Source: Planctomycetota bacterium
GTDB lineage: Bacteria; Planctomycetota; Phycisphaerae; WQYP01
Reading direction: 5' to 3'
Length of the DNA stretch: 64,000 nt
Assembly (NCBI GenBank): GCA_021805985.1
Contig: JAJZDN010000001.1
Span: forward strand, 62,001 to 126,000
The translations under genes and the position numbers were made by a program. Under the pieces are notes generated by a model. It saw only the letters and a list, made by a program, of their open reading frames with translations. It was not told the DNA's origin and did no database searches. Shown here one piece after another: positions 24,357-33,918 of the stretch. Each line of letters opens with the position of its first letter. Within the stretch, counting starts at the first letter, position 1.

Positions 24357-27110
24357 ATGTCGTCGGCTATAAGTCATAACCCCTTCTCTGCACAAAGCGT
24401 TATTGATACACCCTTGGGAAAAAAGACGATTTATCGTCTGGATGCCTTGGATAAAATTGCGTCCGTAGGTCACCTTCCTTACAGCATTAAGGTGCTGCTG
24501 GAAGCCTGCCTGCGGAATTGTGACGGCCACCTGGTGACTGCAAAAGATGTCGAAGCGGTGCTGCGGTATGATGCAAAGAATACCGGATCTGCTGAAATTC
24601 CGTTCATGCCGGGACGCGTTGTGCTGCAGGATTTTACGGGCGTTCCGGCTGTGGTAGATCTGGCCGCCATGCGGGCCGCGATGAAACGTCTCGGCGGTGA
24701 TCCTAAAAAAGTCAATCCGCTTGTGCCGTGCGACTTGGTTATTGACCACAGCGTGCAGGTCGATGCTTTTGGCAATGGCATGGCCTTGCAGATTAACAGT
24801 GAGCATGAATTTCAACGCAATCAGGAGCGGTACCAATTTCTCAAGTGGGGGCAACAGGCGTTTAATAATTTTCGCGTAGTGCCGCCGGCCACGGGCATTG
24901 TGCATCAGGTAAATCTGGAATATCTCGCCAAGGTTGTCTGGGAGAAAAATGGCGTACTCTATCCGGATTCTCTGGTGGGAACCGATTCTCATACAACCAT
25001 GATTAACGGCTTGGGCGTAGTGGGATGGGGAGTTGGCGGCATTGAGGCCGAAGCCGTCATGCTGGGACAGCCCATTTACATGCTATTGCCAGAAGTTGTG
25101 GGCTTCAAACTCATCGGTAAACTGCGCGAAGGGTGTACCGCCACGGATATGGTTCTTACCGTCACTCAAATGTTGCGCGAACATGGCGTGGTGGAAAAAT
25201 TTGTTGAATTTTACGGTCCGGGTTTAGCTGACATGCCCGTGGCCAACCGCGCAACGATTGCCAACATGGCTCCGGAATATGGAGCTACCATTGGCTATTT
25301 CCCGATTGATGAGCAGACCTTAACCTATATGCGCTTATCCAGCCGCGATGAGAATTTAATTAAAACTGTTGAGCAGTATGCCAAAATCCAAGGCCTGTGG
25401 CGGGACGACAGCCACCACATTATCTATTCCAGCACACTGGAACTGGACCTAAGCAGCGTAGAGCCATCCCTGGCAGGACCCCGACGTCCGCAGGATCGCA
25501 TCGCCCTGACCGCCATGCAATCACAATGGCGGCAGGATTTGTCAGTAACTTACGGTAAAAATGGTGCTGCCCGCGGGTCTAATATGGAAAGCTGGCAGGA
25601 TGAAGGCGGAAATTTGGCACTGGCCCAGGCACCCGCAAAAGCTGATCCTGGTTTGGATGGCGTGCCGGTTGAATATGACGGAAAACAGTTCAAACTCAAA
25701 CATGGTGCTGTAGTTATCGCCGCCATTACCAGTTGCACCAATACCAGCAACCCCAGTGTGATGGTGGCCGCGGGGCTGGTAGCGCAAAAAGCCGCCGCAC
25801 GGGGATTAACGCGCAAGCCCTGGGTAAAAACTTCTCTGGCCCCCGGCTCCAAGGTGGTCATGGAATATCTGAACGCTGCAGGCCTTGTGAAAGCATTGGA
25901 TTCTTGCGGCTTTTATCTTGTGGGCTTCGGCTGCACGACGTGTATTGGCAATTCTGGTCCGCTGCCCGAACCGATCAGCAAGGCGATTAATGCGCATGAT
26001 CTGGTGGCCGCGGCAGTGCTGTCGGGCAACCGGAATTTTGAAGGCCGCATCAGCCCCGATGTGAAGGCTAATTATCTGGCCTCTCCACCTCTGGTGGTAG
26101 CCTACGCTTTGGCCGGGACGGTGGATATTGATTTAAACAATGATCCCCTCGGCGTGGATAAATCCGGTAAGCCCGTGTATCTGCGTGAAATCTGGCCCAG
26201 CCAGAAAGAAATCGATGATACGGTTGCCAAATCGGTATTAAGTTCGCAATTTAAGCACGAATATGCCAATGTATTTGCTGGTTCCGAAGAGTGGAAAGCC
26301 ATTGAAACCAGCACGGGTGATCAGTTCGAATGGAATCAAAAAAGTACCTATATTCAGGAACCCCCATTTTTTGTCGGCATCGAGCCGGCCGTTAAACCGA
26401 TCAAGCCCATTCAAGCGGCGCGATGTTTGGCGGTTCTCGGCGATTCCATTACCACCGACCACATCAGCCCCGCAGGATCCATTAAGAAAGACAGCCCGGC
26501 CGGAAAATTCCTTTTGGAAAACGATGTTGAAGCCAAAATGTTCAACAGTTACGGGGCGCGCCGCGGAAATGACCGTGTGATGACCCGCGGCACGTTTGCC
26601 AATATCCGCGTGAAAAATAAACTCGCACCAGGAACCGAAGGCGGCGTCACCACCGATCTGCTGGATGGAAAAGTCAAACCAATCTTTGATGCCAGCACGC
26701 ATTACAAGCAGGCCGGTGTGCCTCTGATTGTTCTCGCCGGTAAAGATTACGGCATGGGCTCCAGCCGGGACTGGGCGGCCAAGGGAACGTTCCTCCTAGG
26801 CGTGCGGGCAGTGATTGCGGAATCCTTTGAACGCATTCACCGCAGCAATTTAGTCGGTATGGGTGTGTTGCCCCTGACATTTAAAAAAGGCGAAACCGCC
26901 GCAAGCTGCGGCCTGACCGGCAAAGAGACTTTTGAAATCCATCTGACCGATGCCCTGACTCCGCGGCAAGATGTAAAAGTAATTGCCGTGAAAGAGGATG
27001 GCGGAAAAATTGAATTCACCGCCACCTGCCGCATCGATACCCCCGTAGAAGTCGAATACTACCGCAACGGCGGAATTCTGCACACCGTGCTACGGCGCAT
27101 GGCGAAGTAG
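24357..27110 (+). CDS. acnA: Aconitate hydratase A
   Basis: This 917-aa [4Fe-4S] enzyme isomerises citrate to isocitrate in the TCA cycle. Cluster cysteines are visible in [13 protein letters not shown] and in [15 protein letters not shown], the two aconitase signatures. [23 protein letters not shown] contains active-site residues. The C-terminal swivel domain includes [19 protein letters not shown] and [14 protein letters not shown] (substrate-binding Ser/Arg), then [12 protein letters not shown]. The length is typical of AcnA/IRP1-type enzymes. The ATG at 24357 follows only a weak purine-rich site. It appears monocistronic. Confidence 0.97.
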   Translation: MSSAISHNPFSAQSVIDTPLGKKTIYRLDALDKIASVGHLPYSIKVLLEACLRNCDGHLVTAKDVEAVLRYDAKNTGSAEIPFMPGRVVLQDFTGVPAVVDLAAMRAAMKRLGGDPKKVNPLVPCDLVIDHSVQVDAFGNGMALQINSEHEFQRNQERYQFLKWGQQAFNNFRVVPPATGIVHQVNLEYLAKVVWEKNGVLYPDSLVGTDSHTTMINGLGVVGWGVGGIEAEAVMLGQPIYMLLPEVVGFKLIGKLREGCTATDMVLTVTQMLREHGVVEKFVEFYGPGLADMPVANRATIANMAPEYGATIGYFPIDEQTLTYMRLSSRDENLIKTVEQYAKIQGLWRDDSHHIIYSSTLELDLSSVEPSLAGPRRPQDRIALTAMQSQWRQDLSVTYGKNGAARGSNMESWQDEGGNLALAQAPAKADPGLDGVPVEYDGKQFKLKHGAVVIAAITSCTNTSNPSVMVAAGLVAQKAAARGLTRKPWVKTSLAPGSKVVMEYLNAAGLVKALDSCGFYLVGFGCTTCIGNSGPLPEPISKAINAHDLVAAAVLSGNRNFEGRISPDVKANYLASPPLVVAYALAGTVDIDLNNDPLGVDKSGKPVYLREIWPSQKEIDDTVAKSVLSSQFKHEYANVFAGSEEWKAIETSTGDQFEWNQKSTYIQEPPFFVGIEPAVKPIKPIQAARCLAVLGDSITTDHISPAGSIKKDSPAGKFLLENDVEAKMFNSYGARRGNDRVMTRGTFANIRVKNKLAPGTEGGVTTDLLDGKVKPIFDASTHYKQAGVPLIVLAGKDYGMGSSRDWAAKGTFLLGVRAVIAESFERIHRSNLVGMGVLPLTFKKGETAASCGLTGKETFEIHLTDALTPRQDVKVIAVKEDGGKIEFTATCRIDTPVEVEYYRNGGILHTVLRRMAK

Positions 27111-27337
27111 CAGCGGCTGGCATAAAAAAAAAGGCCTGCGAGTGCGGGGGGGCGAGCACGAATAACAGGTATGAGCGTGGAAAAGGGTTGCTAACTGTGT
27201 AAAATTTAAGGGTGGGGTGGCGACCGATAACTCGGTTGTACATATAGAATTTCGCCGAAGGGAAAAAACTCGTTTCTCCTCTACGCTAGCCCCGCTCGAC
27301 CGGTTAAGATAAATTAGTAACGGGAAAGGCAAACACC
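27111..27337. other. Spacer between acnA and the accessory cassette
   Basis: 227 bases with an A-run after the acnA stop and no recognised hairpin terminator. The promoter of the following three-gene cassette must lie here; no confident -35/-10 pair was identified. Confidence 0.4.
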
Positions 27338-28018
27338 ATGACGCCGCAAATGAAATTGAATAGGCAAAACCTGCAGGACCTGCAGTGTATTCGGGACATC
27401 GGCCCGGAAAAGTTGAAACAGATCATCGCGGAAGCGGGCGGAAGGGCTGTTGCACCGATTCATCCCAAAGAGTTGCAGAAATTAATGGATCATGCCCTCG
27501 GCGGAGACCCCGTAACCGCCGATGTATTGCTAAAGCAGTTGCTGTCACTACACGGTATGCGCCGACAATTGGATTTGGATTCAGGCGATATTATCGCGGG
27601 CATCACCGCCGGTATACGTTGCGATTCCGGTTGGGATGAATCTCAGATTGGGCAGTGGGAGAGCGTCTCGGCAAAGTTTCAGGAACTATTTGATCTTCCG
27701 ATTGTCCACCTTACCGCCAAAGCTTTGGACCTGTCCTATCAGCACTCACATTTGCTGCAGAGCTCGCATGTCATTACCGACATAAGGCCGCTATTCAACA
27801 AAGATGCCAGCGAAATTCAAGGTATGACGATCTCACATAAGCTTCTGCTTCGCTATGATGATGTGGAGGGTGAGCACGGACTAAGTGTGGCATTGGATGA
27901 ACGAGACCTTAAAGCACTCATTAGACAGTGTGAACGGGCGCTTACAAAATCCAGGACAACTCAGACGCAACTGAAGAAGAAGGCGAATTTAGAGACTTTA
28001 ATTCCAGGAGCAGATTGA
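27338..28018 (+). CDS. Hypothetical protein, first gene of a three-gene cassette
   Basis: A 226-aa soluble protein with no recognised domain. The first half is helical (QDLQCIRDIGPEKLKQII, ELQKLMDHALGG). The second half holds a beta-rich segment around VITDIRPLFNKDASEIQGMTISHKLLLRYDD and a final SVALDERDLKALIRQCERALTK helix. The pattern 'VITDIRPLF ... ISHKLLLRYDD ... ALDERDL' looks like a conserved core to me, but I cannot name a family. AAAGG lies eight bases before the ATG. The stop is one base from the next start, so the genes form one operon. Confidence 0.75.
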   Translation: MTPQMKLNRQNLQDLQCIRDIGPEKLKQIIAEAGGRAVAPIHPKELQKLMDHALGGDPVTADVLLKQLLSLHGMRRQLDLDSGDIIAGITAGIRCDSGWDESQIGQWESVSAKFQELFDLPIVHLTAKALDLSYQHSHLLQSSHVITDIRPLFNKDASEIQGMTISHKLLLRYDDVEGEHGLSVALDERDLKALIRQCERALTKSRTTQTQLKKKANLETLIPGAD

Positions 28019-28019
28019 T

Positions 28020-28688
28020 ATGAACAAGAATGCTCTGATGTACAACTCCGGCGAAGAACTAAGCGGAAAGCAACTTTACCAAAGAAGTTTCACCAACCGA
28101 CTGCGTGGCGACGTCCAGCCAAATATTGGGCGTATTCAACAAGCCGGCGCAGAATCTTATCGCGAGTCTTATTTGGCTGGCGCGCAGGTTTGTATGGAAT
28201 ATCGTCGGGCCGGGATTGCGGGATTACCGAACGATATTAAGACAGATGTGCTTTATTTTCTGGTAGCGGAATATAAACTATCCCGCCACGGTTGGTTAAT
28301 ATTCCATATTTCCAGCGTAACCGATTCCTCCCCCAGCCCCGTCAAATTGCGGTCCATCTCAACGCCAGAAGCGGTGCGCCGTACTGAGACTTTTCTCGAC
28401 CGGGCAAGGCGGTTGGACAATGCCGGAAATACCGATGCGGCGCTGGACCTGCTATATGAAAACGTTAATGGTAAGCTCTCTCTTGGGCGTTTCAAAGATG
28501 TTGACTCAGTGTTGGAAACCACGGAACCGATGTCACTGTCAGTCGACCTCATGCTGGGATTGTTGACATCGACTTTGCCTGCCAGGACGAAATTGCCGTC
28601 TCGCAGTACTTTTTTCCAGAAATCTGAAGCGGCCATAAGAGATCGTAATGAATGGGAAGATGGACTCTTGACGGGGTTGGAAAATTGA
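28020..28688 (+). CDS. Hypothetical protein, second gene of a three-gene cassette
   Basis: A 222-aa protein with CAGGAG about nine bases before the ATG. The N-terminal half is of mixed composition (RLRGDVQPNIGRIQQAGAESYRESY). The C-terminal half, NAGNTDAALDLLYENVNGKLSLGRFKDVDSVL, then LMLGLLTSTLPARTKLPSRSTFFQ, has the spacing of a helical-repeat (TPR-like) adaptor. I know no function. Its 3' end overlaps the 5' end of the third gene, which indicates coupled translation. Confidence 0.7.
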   Translation: MNKNALMYNSGEELSGKQLYQRSFTNRLRGDVQPNIGRIQQAGAESYRESYLAGAQVCMEYRRAGIAGLPNDIKTDVLYFLVAEYKLSRHGWLIFHISSVTDSSPSPVKLRSISTPEAVRRTETFLDRARRLDNAGNTDAALDLLYENVNGKLSLGRFKDVDSVLETTEPMSLSVDLMLGLLTSTLPARTKLPSRSTFFQKSEAAIRDRNEWEDGLLTGLEN

Positions 28689-29380
28689 GCCAGACAGCAC
28701 TGGGCCGCGTTTTTACCGCACATGAACGGCCGTTTGAGCAAATAGATTTTGCGGCACTGGCCATCACGCAGTTGGGGGCAGACACCGAACAGCGCCACAT
28801 CGGAATATTGTACAAAGGCGAGTCAGATGGGGGCGTTTTGATGCTGCATCTTGCATGGCATTATAAACTAAAATCCGAACCTCCGGAAAGCACTTACGCA
28901 TGGATTAGGCCGCCGATACCAAGGCCACGGTCTCGACAAGTCGCAGCATTCTGCCGCATGATTCTTAAAGAGAATCCGAATGGGATTCCGTACGCGTTCA
29001 GTCCCGCAAGTGATAGTCTTGATAAGCAATCGGGGAAATTTAGCAACGGGTCCGGTGGCTATGGCCTGACCTGCACCACGTTCGTGCTCGCTGTTTTCGA
29101 CGCCACCGGCCTGCCGCTGGCCCAATACAACACGTGGCCGTCAAACCGCCAAGAAGATGAGCGATGGCGCGAGCATATCATCGGCCTCCTTGAGCGGAGC
29201 GGCGCGGAGCCAGAACATATCCAAAAAGTGCGAGCTGAACGGGATGCAATTCGTTATCGCCCGGAGGAAGTTGCCGGTGCCGCTGCTTGTACGATGATTC
29301 CCGCTCATTTTAATGATGCGTATGAACTCGCGGGACAAATCGTGGCAAAGCTTCAAAATACCGGTTGTGTCACTTGGTAA
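28652..29380 (+). CDS. Putative permuted papain-fold (NlpC/P60-like) protein, third gene of the cassette
   Basis: A 242-aa protein. RHIGILYKG with a nearby LMLHLAWHYKL gives an early His, and GYGLTCTTFVLAVFDATGLPLAQ gives a later Cys at the head of a helix. The His-before-Cys order, with a Cys-x-x-Phe-helix, is that of circularly permuted NlpC/P60-like enzymes (YiiX/LRAT type), which act as amidases, peptidases or acyltransferases. No signal peptide is present. Two starts are possible: the ATG at 28652, inside the upstream gene, and a TTG at 28685 that overlaps the upstream stop. The fold is an inference from motif order only. Confidence 0.6.
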   Translation: MGRWTLDGVGKLSQTALGRVFTAHERPFEQIDFAALAITQLGADTEQRHIGILYKGESDGGVLMLHLAWHYKLKSEPPESTYAWIRPPIPRPRSRQVAAFCRMILKENPNGIPYAFSPASDSLDKQSGKFSNGSGGYGLTCTTFVLAVFDATGLPLAQYNTWPSNRQEDERWREHIIGLLERSGAEPEHIQKVRAERDAIRYRPEEVAGAAACTMIPAHFNDAYELAGQIVAKLQNTGCVTW

Positions 29381-29536
29381 ATACGCCCCGGCCGGTGTGC
29401 CGCCACTTGGCGGCATTTGGCCGGACAATTCGCCGTCGTAGGGCCCACACTCTGGATCGGGCAGCCGGGTGCGGGCGCAAACTTTTCATGCAATTCCCTT
29501 GCGCGGCCAACATCAAGAATCTCGTGATTATGAAGC

Positions 29537-30355
29537 TTAATTTCCGGTGCCTGGGCTTTGGCCGTTGGGTGGAAGGCTACGCAGCAATGGGCCTCGGCGA
29601 GCGGCTTCATGCAAAAACAGCAGCACAATGCCAGGCCCGAAGGTCCAGAGCAGCACCGTACCACCGAGGATCAATCCGGTATATGACCCGGTTTCGCAAT
29701 AACATTCTCCCTTGCTTTTTGACCGCAGAATCATCACATGCACGGGGGCACTTACCAGCAGTTCCAGAATGCTTCCGGCAAACAGGACCCGCAAGGTGCG
29801 TTCCAACTGGGTCCCGCGACTGCCCGGGCGCCAGTAGAAAAAAAATATCACCGCCCAAAGTGCCCACAATGCGGCCAGAACCAGCAGTACCGGCCAACTG
29901 CGAAACGTCATACCGTTTTGCGTGCCGTGATTGTACACGCATATCAATTTATCCCAAACGCCGATCAGCTCCGCCAGAGTGGCCAGAAATCCGACGCTCA
30001 AAAGCGCCGCCATGAGCGATGCAACCATCACCGATAGCCGTAATGGCCGGCCGTTGTCATGTATGCGGATCCGCCAGCCATGACTCGGGCACAGAAAAAG
30101 CCACTGGCTTAAAAGAAAGAAACCGGCCACAATCGTGGCGGAAAAAAAGTACGTAGACTGATGCTCCGCGAAAAGCCCCATGACGCCTTCCAACCCCCAA
30201 CGGCCGAGGGTCAAGCCGCCCGGTTTAGCCAAGTCAGTGAGCCGGTTCGACGGGAGCGGGGCAAACACCCAGAACAGCGCCGCCAGCCAGCAGCAGATCA
30301 CCCCTGCCAACAGCCACCACCGGATGCGTCCCGCCGTGATCTGATAACGTGACAT
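29537..30355 (-). CDS. Six-helix membrane protein, hypothetical
   Basis: A 272-aa integral membrane protein with about six hydrophobic helices (for example WWLLAGVICCWLAALFWVF, YFFSATIVAGFFLLSQW, LVLAALWALWAVIFFFYW and the C-terminal LILGGTVLLWTFGPGIVLLF). Between helices 2 and 3 is a short hydrophilic loop, and a KSKGECYCETGSY segment lies before the last helix. No family recognised. It is convergent with the three-gene cassette, and both lie in the stretch between acnA and tRNA-Ile. Confidence 0.7.
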   Translation of the reverse strand: MSRYQITAGRIRWWLLAGVICCWLAALFWVFAPLPSNRLTDLAKPGGLTLGRWGLEGVMGLFAEHQSTYFFSATIVAGFFLLSQWLFLCPSHGWRIRIHDNGRPLRLSVMVASLMAALLSVGFLATLAELIGVWDKLICVYNHGTQNGMTFRSWPVLLVLAALWALWAVIFFFYWRPGSRGTQLERTLRVLFAGSILELLVSAPVHVMILRSKSKGECYCETGSYTGLILGGTVLLWTFGPGIVLLFLHEAARRGPLLRSLPPNGQSPGTGN

Positions 30356-30454
30356 CGCTAACCCTTTTTGCAGGCAACGTTATTATGATGGTCGTATGAT
30401 AATCCGCAGGGGGTTAAAGTCAAAAAATAAGTAACATCCCATGAGGTGCTTCCA

Positions 30455-30619
30455 ATGGCTGTCAAAGGTATCAATCGTCGCTTTTGCATTCTAATGGTTT
30501 TCGCCGCACTAACATCGATTCTCCGGTCGTCATACGTATCGGGCAAGGTTATGTCGGTGGGAGAGGATCGCTGGGTGGCGCAATCCATCTCGCGAAAATG
30601 CGACAAACTACACATATAG
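30455..30619 (+). CDS. Possible 54-aa small protein
   Basis: ATG at 30455 has GAGG about eight bases upstream and gives MAVKGINRRFCILMVFAALTS followed by a polar tail ending DKLHI. A weak hydrophobic stretch could be a membrane helix or signal. No family; coding is uncertain because the ORF is short. Confidence 0.3.
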   Translation: MAVKGINRRFCILMVFAALTSILRSSYVSGKVMSVGEDRWVAQSISRKCDKLHI

Positions 30620-30633
30620 TCGTGTAAATATGA

Positions 30634-30707
30634 TGGGCCTGAATGGATTCGAACCATTGACCTCGTCATTATCAGTGACGCGCTCTAACCAGCTGAGCTA
30701 CAAGCCC
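30634..30707 (-). tRNA. tRNA-Ile (anticodon GAT)
   Basis: A 74-nt cloverleaf on the minus strand: acceptor GGGCTTG pairs with CAGGCCC (one G-U), the D-loop region is TAGCTCAGCTGGTTAGAGC, the anticodon loop is CTGATAA (GAT), the T-loop is GGTTCGAATCC, and the discriminator is A. The 3' CCA is not encoded; the next bases are TCA. It stands alone. The accessory stretch 27.3-30.4 kb lies on its 3' side, the usual side for integration. Confidence 0.97.
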
Positions 30708-31037
30708 GAACATCCCGGGAAAGCCTCACCCGCAGACAGTAAATGACTGCTGAGCTTCGCCCGAAGTCCAGACCCGTAATCATCCATCGATTTGCCGCTA
30801 AAGTCAAGGGTATGCCGAGCGTATTTTACGGGGCATCGTCCTGGGTTGAATTTTCCTGGCCTGAACGTCTCACGATAGTCTTTTTGACACAAATTCCGAC
30901 TATAAAACCGCTCTTAAATACCACTGAACCCCGCAGCCCATGCCGGCATATGCAATGTTCCGACACATGCCGGGCACCGATCGCGGGGAACGGCTGCAAC
31001 ATCGCTGCGGATTGAATCCGGCTTTACCCCATTGCTA
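30708..31037. other. Spacer upstream of tRNA-Ile
   Basis: 330 bases between the tRNA and the convergent end of the cobalamin-binding-protein gene. It should hold the minus-strand tRNA promoter. I see no ORF with a ribosome site, no terminator and no repeat. Confidence 0.45.
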
Positions 31038-31931
31038 TTATACCGCCTGCCAGATTGCGGAATCTGCGGGTTTTCCTGAACTGTGCAGGATCTGTGCGAG
31101 AATTTCAATGCTGTCGGTAATGCTTGTGCCGGAACGGTTAAAATATCGGTTGCCGTCCGCCAGAAATACTTTACCATCGCGCACAGCTTTTAACGATTTC
31201 CACCCGGGGATAAGCTCCAGCACTGCCGCTTCTCGGCGTGCTCTTTGAATATCAAAACCGCATGGAGCAATGATGATGATATCCGGGTCAGCTTCCAACA
31301 GCCGCTGGGCGTCAATGGCCGCCGAATGCTGGCCGCTGTTACCCAGCAGGCACACGCCGCCGGCAAGTTCCACCATCTCCGGACCCCAGTTGCCCATGGC
31401 AAATAGCGGCTCAATCCATTCCAGCACGACCACGCTGGGCTTGTCGCGCCCGGCAACACTTCGTCCAATTTTCTCTCTGCGTTGCAGATCGCTTTCAACG
31501 TAGTGCCGCGCTTCAGTTATTTTGCCGATCGCTTCACCAATGCGCAGTATGTCGCGCTGAATCCCGGCCAGTGTCCCGGCCTTTAATGAGACAATCCTGC
31601 CGTGCAGCCGCTGGCAATGCTGCGCCAGGTCATGATCCGCGGCGGCGCAAAGTACGCAGTGGGACTGGGTGATAATCACATCCGGATTCAGGGATTCCAA
31701 AAGTTCAATATCAACATGATACAGTGGTTCACCAGATGCCAGATGGCGTCGTACTGCGGTGTCAATATCCCGGCTGGACATGGTGATATCAAACGTTGGA
31801 CGGGTAATAACCGGCAAGGCGGTTACCGCTGGCGGATAGTCACATTCATGCGAACGTCCCACGAGATTCCCGCCGGCGTTCAGGGCACAGACGATTTCCG
31901 TCCCCGCGGATAAAAGTGATGCGATTTTCAT
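31038..31931 (-). CDS. Cobalamin-binding BtuF-like protein
   Basis: A 297-aa periplasmic-binding-protein-fold (class III) protein. It starts MKIASLLSAGTEIVCALNAGGNLVGRSHECDYPP, the hallmark of the BtuF-like cobalamin-binding branch. It then has ESLNPDVIITQSHCVLCAA, VVVLEWIEPLFAMGNWGPEMVELAGG and DPDIIIIAPCGFD. There is no signal peptide, so it is either cytoplasmic or exported in another way. No permease or ATPase gene is adjacent. Its start overlaps the end of gpsA by four bases (ATGA), making it the last gene of a three-gene minus-strand operon. A substrate-binding role for B12-type corrinoids is likely from family. Confidence 0.85.
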   Translation of the reverse strand: MKIASLLSAGTEIVCALNAGGNLVGRSHECDYPPAVTALPVITRPTFDITMSSRDIDTAVRRHLASGEPLYHVDIELLESLNPDVIITQSHCVLCAAADHDLAQHCQRLHGRIVSLKAGTLAGIQRDILRIGEAIGKITEARHYVESDLQRREKIGRSVAGRDKPSVVVLEWIEPLFAMGNWGPEMVELAGGVCLLGNSGQHSAAIDAQRLLEADPDIIIIAPCGFDIQRARREAAVLELIPGWKSLKAVRDGKVFLADGNRYFNRSGTSITDSIEILAQILHSSGKPADSAIWQAV

Positions 31932-32977
31932 GCACAGCCACCGCTGGATGATGTAACGGTAGCTACTGGTTGCAATTCATTGCACTGCCGCCGGCTCATG
32001 AGTTCCGCGATGCCCTCGGCCGGCTTTTTACCTTCAAATAATACGGCGTGAAGGCAGCGGGTAATCGGCATGTCAACATTGTATTTTCGGGCCAATTCAA
32101 CGACGCTTTGGGTGGTCGCTACGCCTTCGGCAATGCCGGAAAATTTTTCCAGGGCTTCCCTCCGTGAAAACCCCTCCCCGATATACTGCCCGAAACTGCG
32201 GTTGCGGCTGGAGGGCGAAAAACAGGTCGTCGCCAGATCACCAAGCCCCGCCAAACCGCTGAAAGTCAGAGGTTTAGCACCCATAGCTGCGCCCAGGCGC
32301 GATATTTCCACCAACCCGCGCGTCAGTAAGGATGCTTTGGCGTTTATGCCCGCATGGATTCCATCCAAAATCCCTGCCGCCACGGCGATAATATTTTTCG
32401 TCGCCCCGGCCAGTTCCACGCCAATAACATCATCATTGGTGTAAACGCGAAGATTGGCCGCGCTTAAAATATCCTGCGTTCGCTGAGCTAATGCTGAATC
32501 AGTCGTGGCGGCGACGATAGATGCCGGCAGACCCGAGGCGATTTCTCCCGCGATCGCCGGGCCGGCAATCGCAACGGTCGGCCGCGGCCCCCATACCTGT
32601 TCAATAATCTCGGTGGGCCGCAGGAGCGTGTTATTTTCAATTCCCTTAGCCAGGCTTATTACCGGAATTCCCGCGGGAACATGCGCCGCCAGCCGCTTTA
32701 GTGTCGCACGGATAAATTGCGTTGGCACGGCACAAAGAATTAACTGACAGTTGATAAACGCCACGGAATCGTCCGCCGTTAATTGAAGCTGTTGCGGGAT
32801 GGAAAAACCCGGCAGATAGAGCCTGTTTTCACGCTCCTGGCGAAGTGCCGCAACGTGTTCCGCCCGGCGGCCCCATAGCGTGGCTAAGTGGCCGTTGTTA
32901 GCCGCAATGGCACCGAACAGAGTACCCGTGGCACCATCCCCAATGATCGTTATGCGATGTCCGGCAGGTTCGATCAT
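31928..32977 (-). CDS. gpsA: NAD(P)-dependent glycerol-3-phosphate dehydrogenase
   Basis: This 349-aa cytosolic enzyme reduces dihydroxyacetone phosphate to sn-glycerol 3-phosphate for phospholipid synthesis. ITIIGDGATGTLFGAIAANNGH is the Rossmann motif; ISLAKGIEN and VAIAGPAIAGEIASGLPASIV are family motifs. LAGATKNIIAVAAGILDGI contains the catalytic Lys, and FSGLAGLGDLATTCFSPSSRNRSFG is the substrate-binding signature. Asp stands for the usual Gly at one Rossmann position (GDGATG), which is tolerated in some members. It lies four bases after the cyclodeaminase-like gene and overlaps the BtuF-like gene. Confidence 0.95.
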   Translation of the reverse strand: MIEPAGHRITIIGDGATGTLFGAIAANNGHLATLWGRRAEHVAALRQERENRLYLPGFSIPQQLQLTADDSVAFINCQLILCAVPTQFIRATLKRLAAHVPAGIPVISLAKGIENNTLLRPTEIIEQVWGPRPTVAIAGPAIAGEIASGLPASIVAATTDSALAQRTQDILSAANLRVYTNDDVIGVELAGATKNIIAVAAGILDGIHAGINAKASLLTRGLVEISRLGAAMGAKPLTFSGLAGLGDLATTCFSPSSRNRSFGQYIGEGFSRREALEKFSGIAEGVATTQSVVELARKYNVDMPITRCLHAVLFEGKKPAEGIAELMSRRQCNELQPVATVTSSSGGCA

Positions 32978-32981
32978 GCGG

Positions 32982-33665
32982 CTAGCTCCTATCCGCTGGG
33001 TGCAAAAAGGCGTCGGATAAATTGTTAAGTAGCATTTCTGAAATTAGCCTGTATCGCCGGCGCGACTCCTGGCGTAATTCAAATAACGATAAAGCGATAG
33101 ATTTGGCTGCAGCAGTATCTTCCAGCAGCGGCAGGTTTACCAGCACATTGAAATTCGCGGATTCCACCGCCGCCATGGCCGTGCCTGCGGCGACGCCTAA
33201 ATCAGAAATCAGCATCTTATTGACTTTATCTTGCAGAATGTCTGCCGCTTCGACAATTTGCGCGGCCGTCACACCCACCGCCTGCGGGATGCCGATGGCT
33301 GCCGTCACCACCGCAGAATACCTTGGATCAGCGCGGCGCTGCGCCAGCGGCATTTTCATAAACGGGTTCAATGCCTCATAGGCCGCCTTATCCTCTTGCA
33401 TCAGTTCGCATAGTATTTCGCCAGCCCGCATCAGACGAGCGTCATAATCTGTAAGAATGTGTTCAAAGGCAGAAAATTTTGGCTTGCCGCGGGTATACGC
33501 AATTACCATCCGCAATTGCGCCGCCGCCAGAGCCGCCGTTAGTGCTGTCATAGAGCCACCGCCTGGCGCAGGTGTGCGGGCGGCCAGCGCCGCAAGAAAT
33601 TCCTGTACCGGCAATTCCGGCAAAGCTGTATCGGATGTTAAGTGGGTCGGTTCAGTTTGGCTCAT
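32982..33665 (-). CDS. Cyclodeaminase/cyclohydrolase-family protein (FTCD-C/FchA type)
   Basis: A 227-aa protein of the formiminotransferase-cyclodeaminase C-terminal family, whose members interconvert formimino-, methenyl- and formyl-tetrahydrofolate. PVQEFLAALAARTPAPGGGSMTALTAALAAAQLRMV is the family N-terminus, and helical MGVA-type segments follow (DLGVAAGTAMAAVESANFNVLVNL). It probably acts as methenyl-THF cyclohydrolase (FchA-like). It leads an operon with gpsA and the BtuF-like gene; the reason for that grouping is unclear. Confidence 0.87.
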   Translation of the reverse strand: MSQTEPTHLTSDTALPELPVQEFLAALAARTPAPGGGSMTALTAALAAAQLRMVIAYTRGKPKFSAFEHILTDYDARLMRAGEILCELMQEDKAAYEALNPFMKMPLAQRRADPRYSAVVTAAIGIPQAVGVTAAQIVEAADILQDKVNKMLISDLGVAAGTAMAAVESANFNVLVNLPLLEDTAAAKSIALSLFELRQESRRRYRLISEMLLNNLSDAFLHPADRS

Positions 33666-33918
33666 CCCAGTGATCCTTTAGTAGCAGCTTATTATGGAGC
33701 TGTATCGTAAGGGCCGGGGCCAAAAATATCCATACCGGAAAGCGTGCCTCTTGCCTGGGGTCAGCTCGTGCTCTGTCAAACCAAGATTTCAGGATGGATC
33801 CGTTCAAATCACACCCCTCCCTGCCCCACGATCTCATTACGTACCTTGATTTGTTGGCTAGACTCAGCACGGCAACGGCGTTTGAATGTAGCGGGATAGT
33901 GGTAGCTGCCGTGTTGCC
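33666..33918. other. Spacer with no recognised feature
   Basis: 253 bases between the cyclodeaminase-like and cupin genes. A minus-strand frame crosses it but overlaps the start of the downstream gene, has no ribosome site and no recognisable protein. Confidence 0.45.

Noticed and set aside
33652-33870. Minus-strand ORF between the cyclodeaminase-like and cupin genes
   Set aside because: It overlaps the downstream start, has no ribosome site and no recognisable protein.
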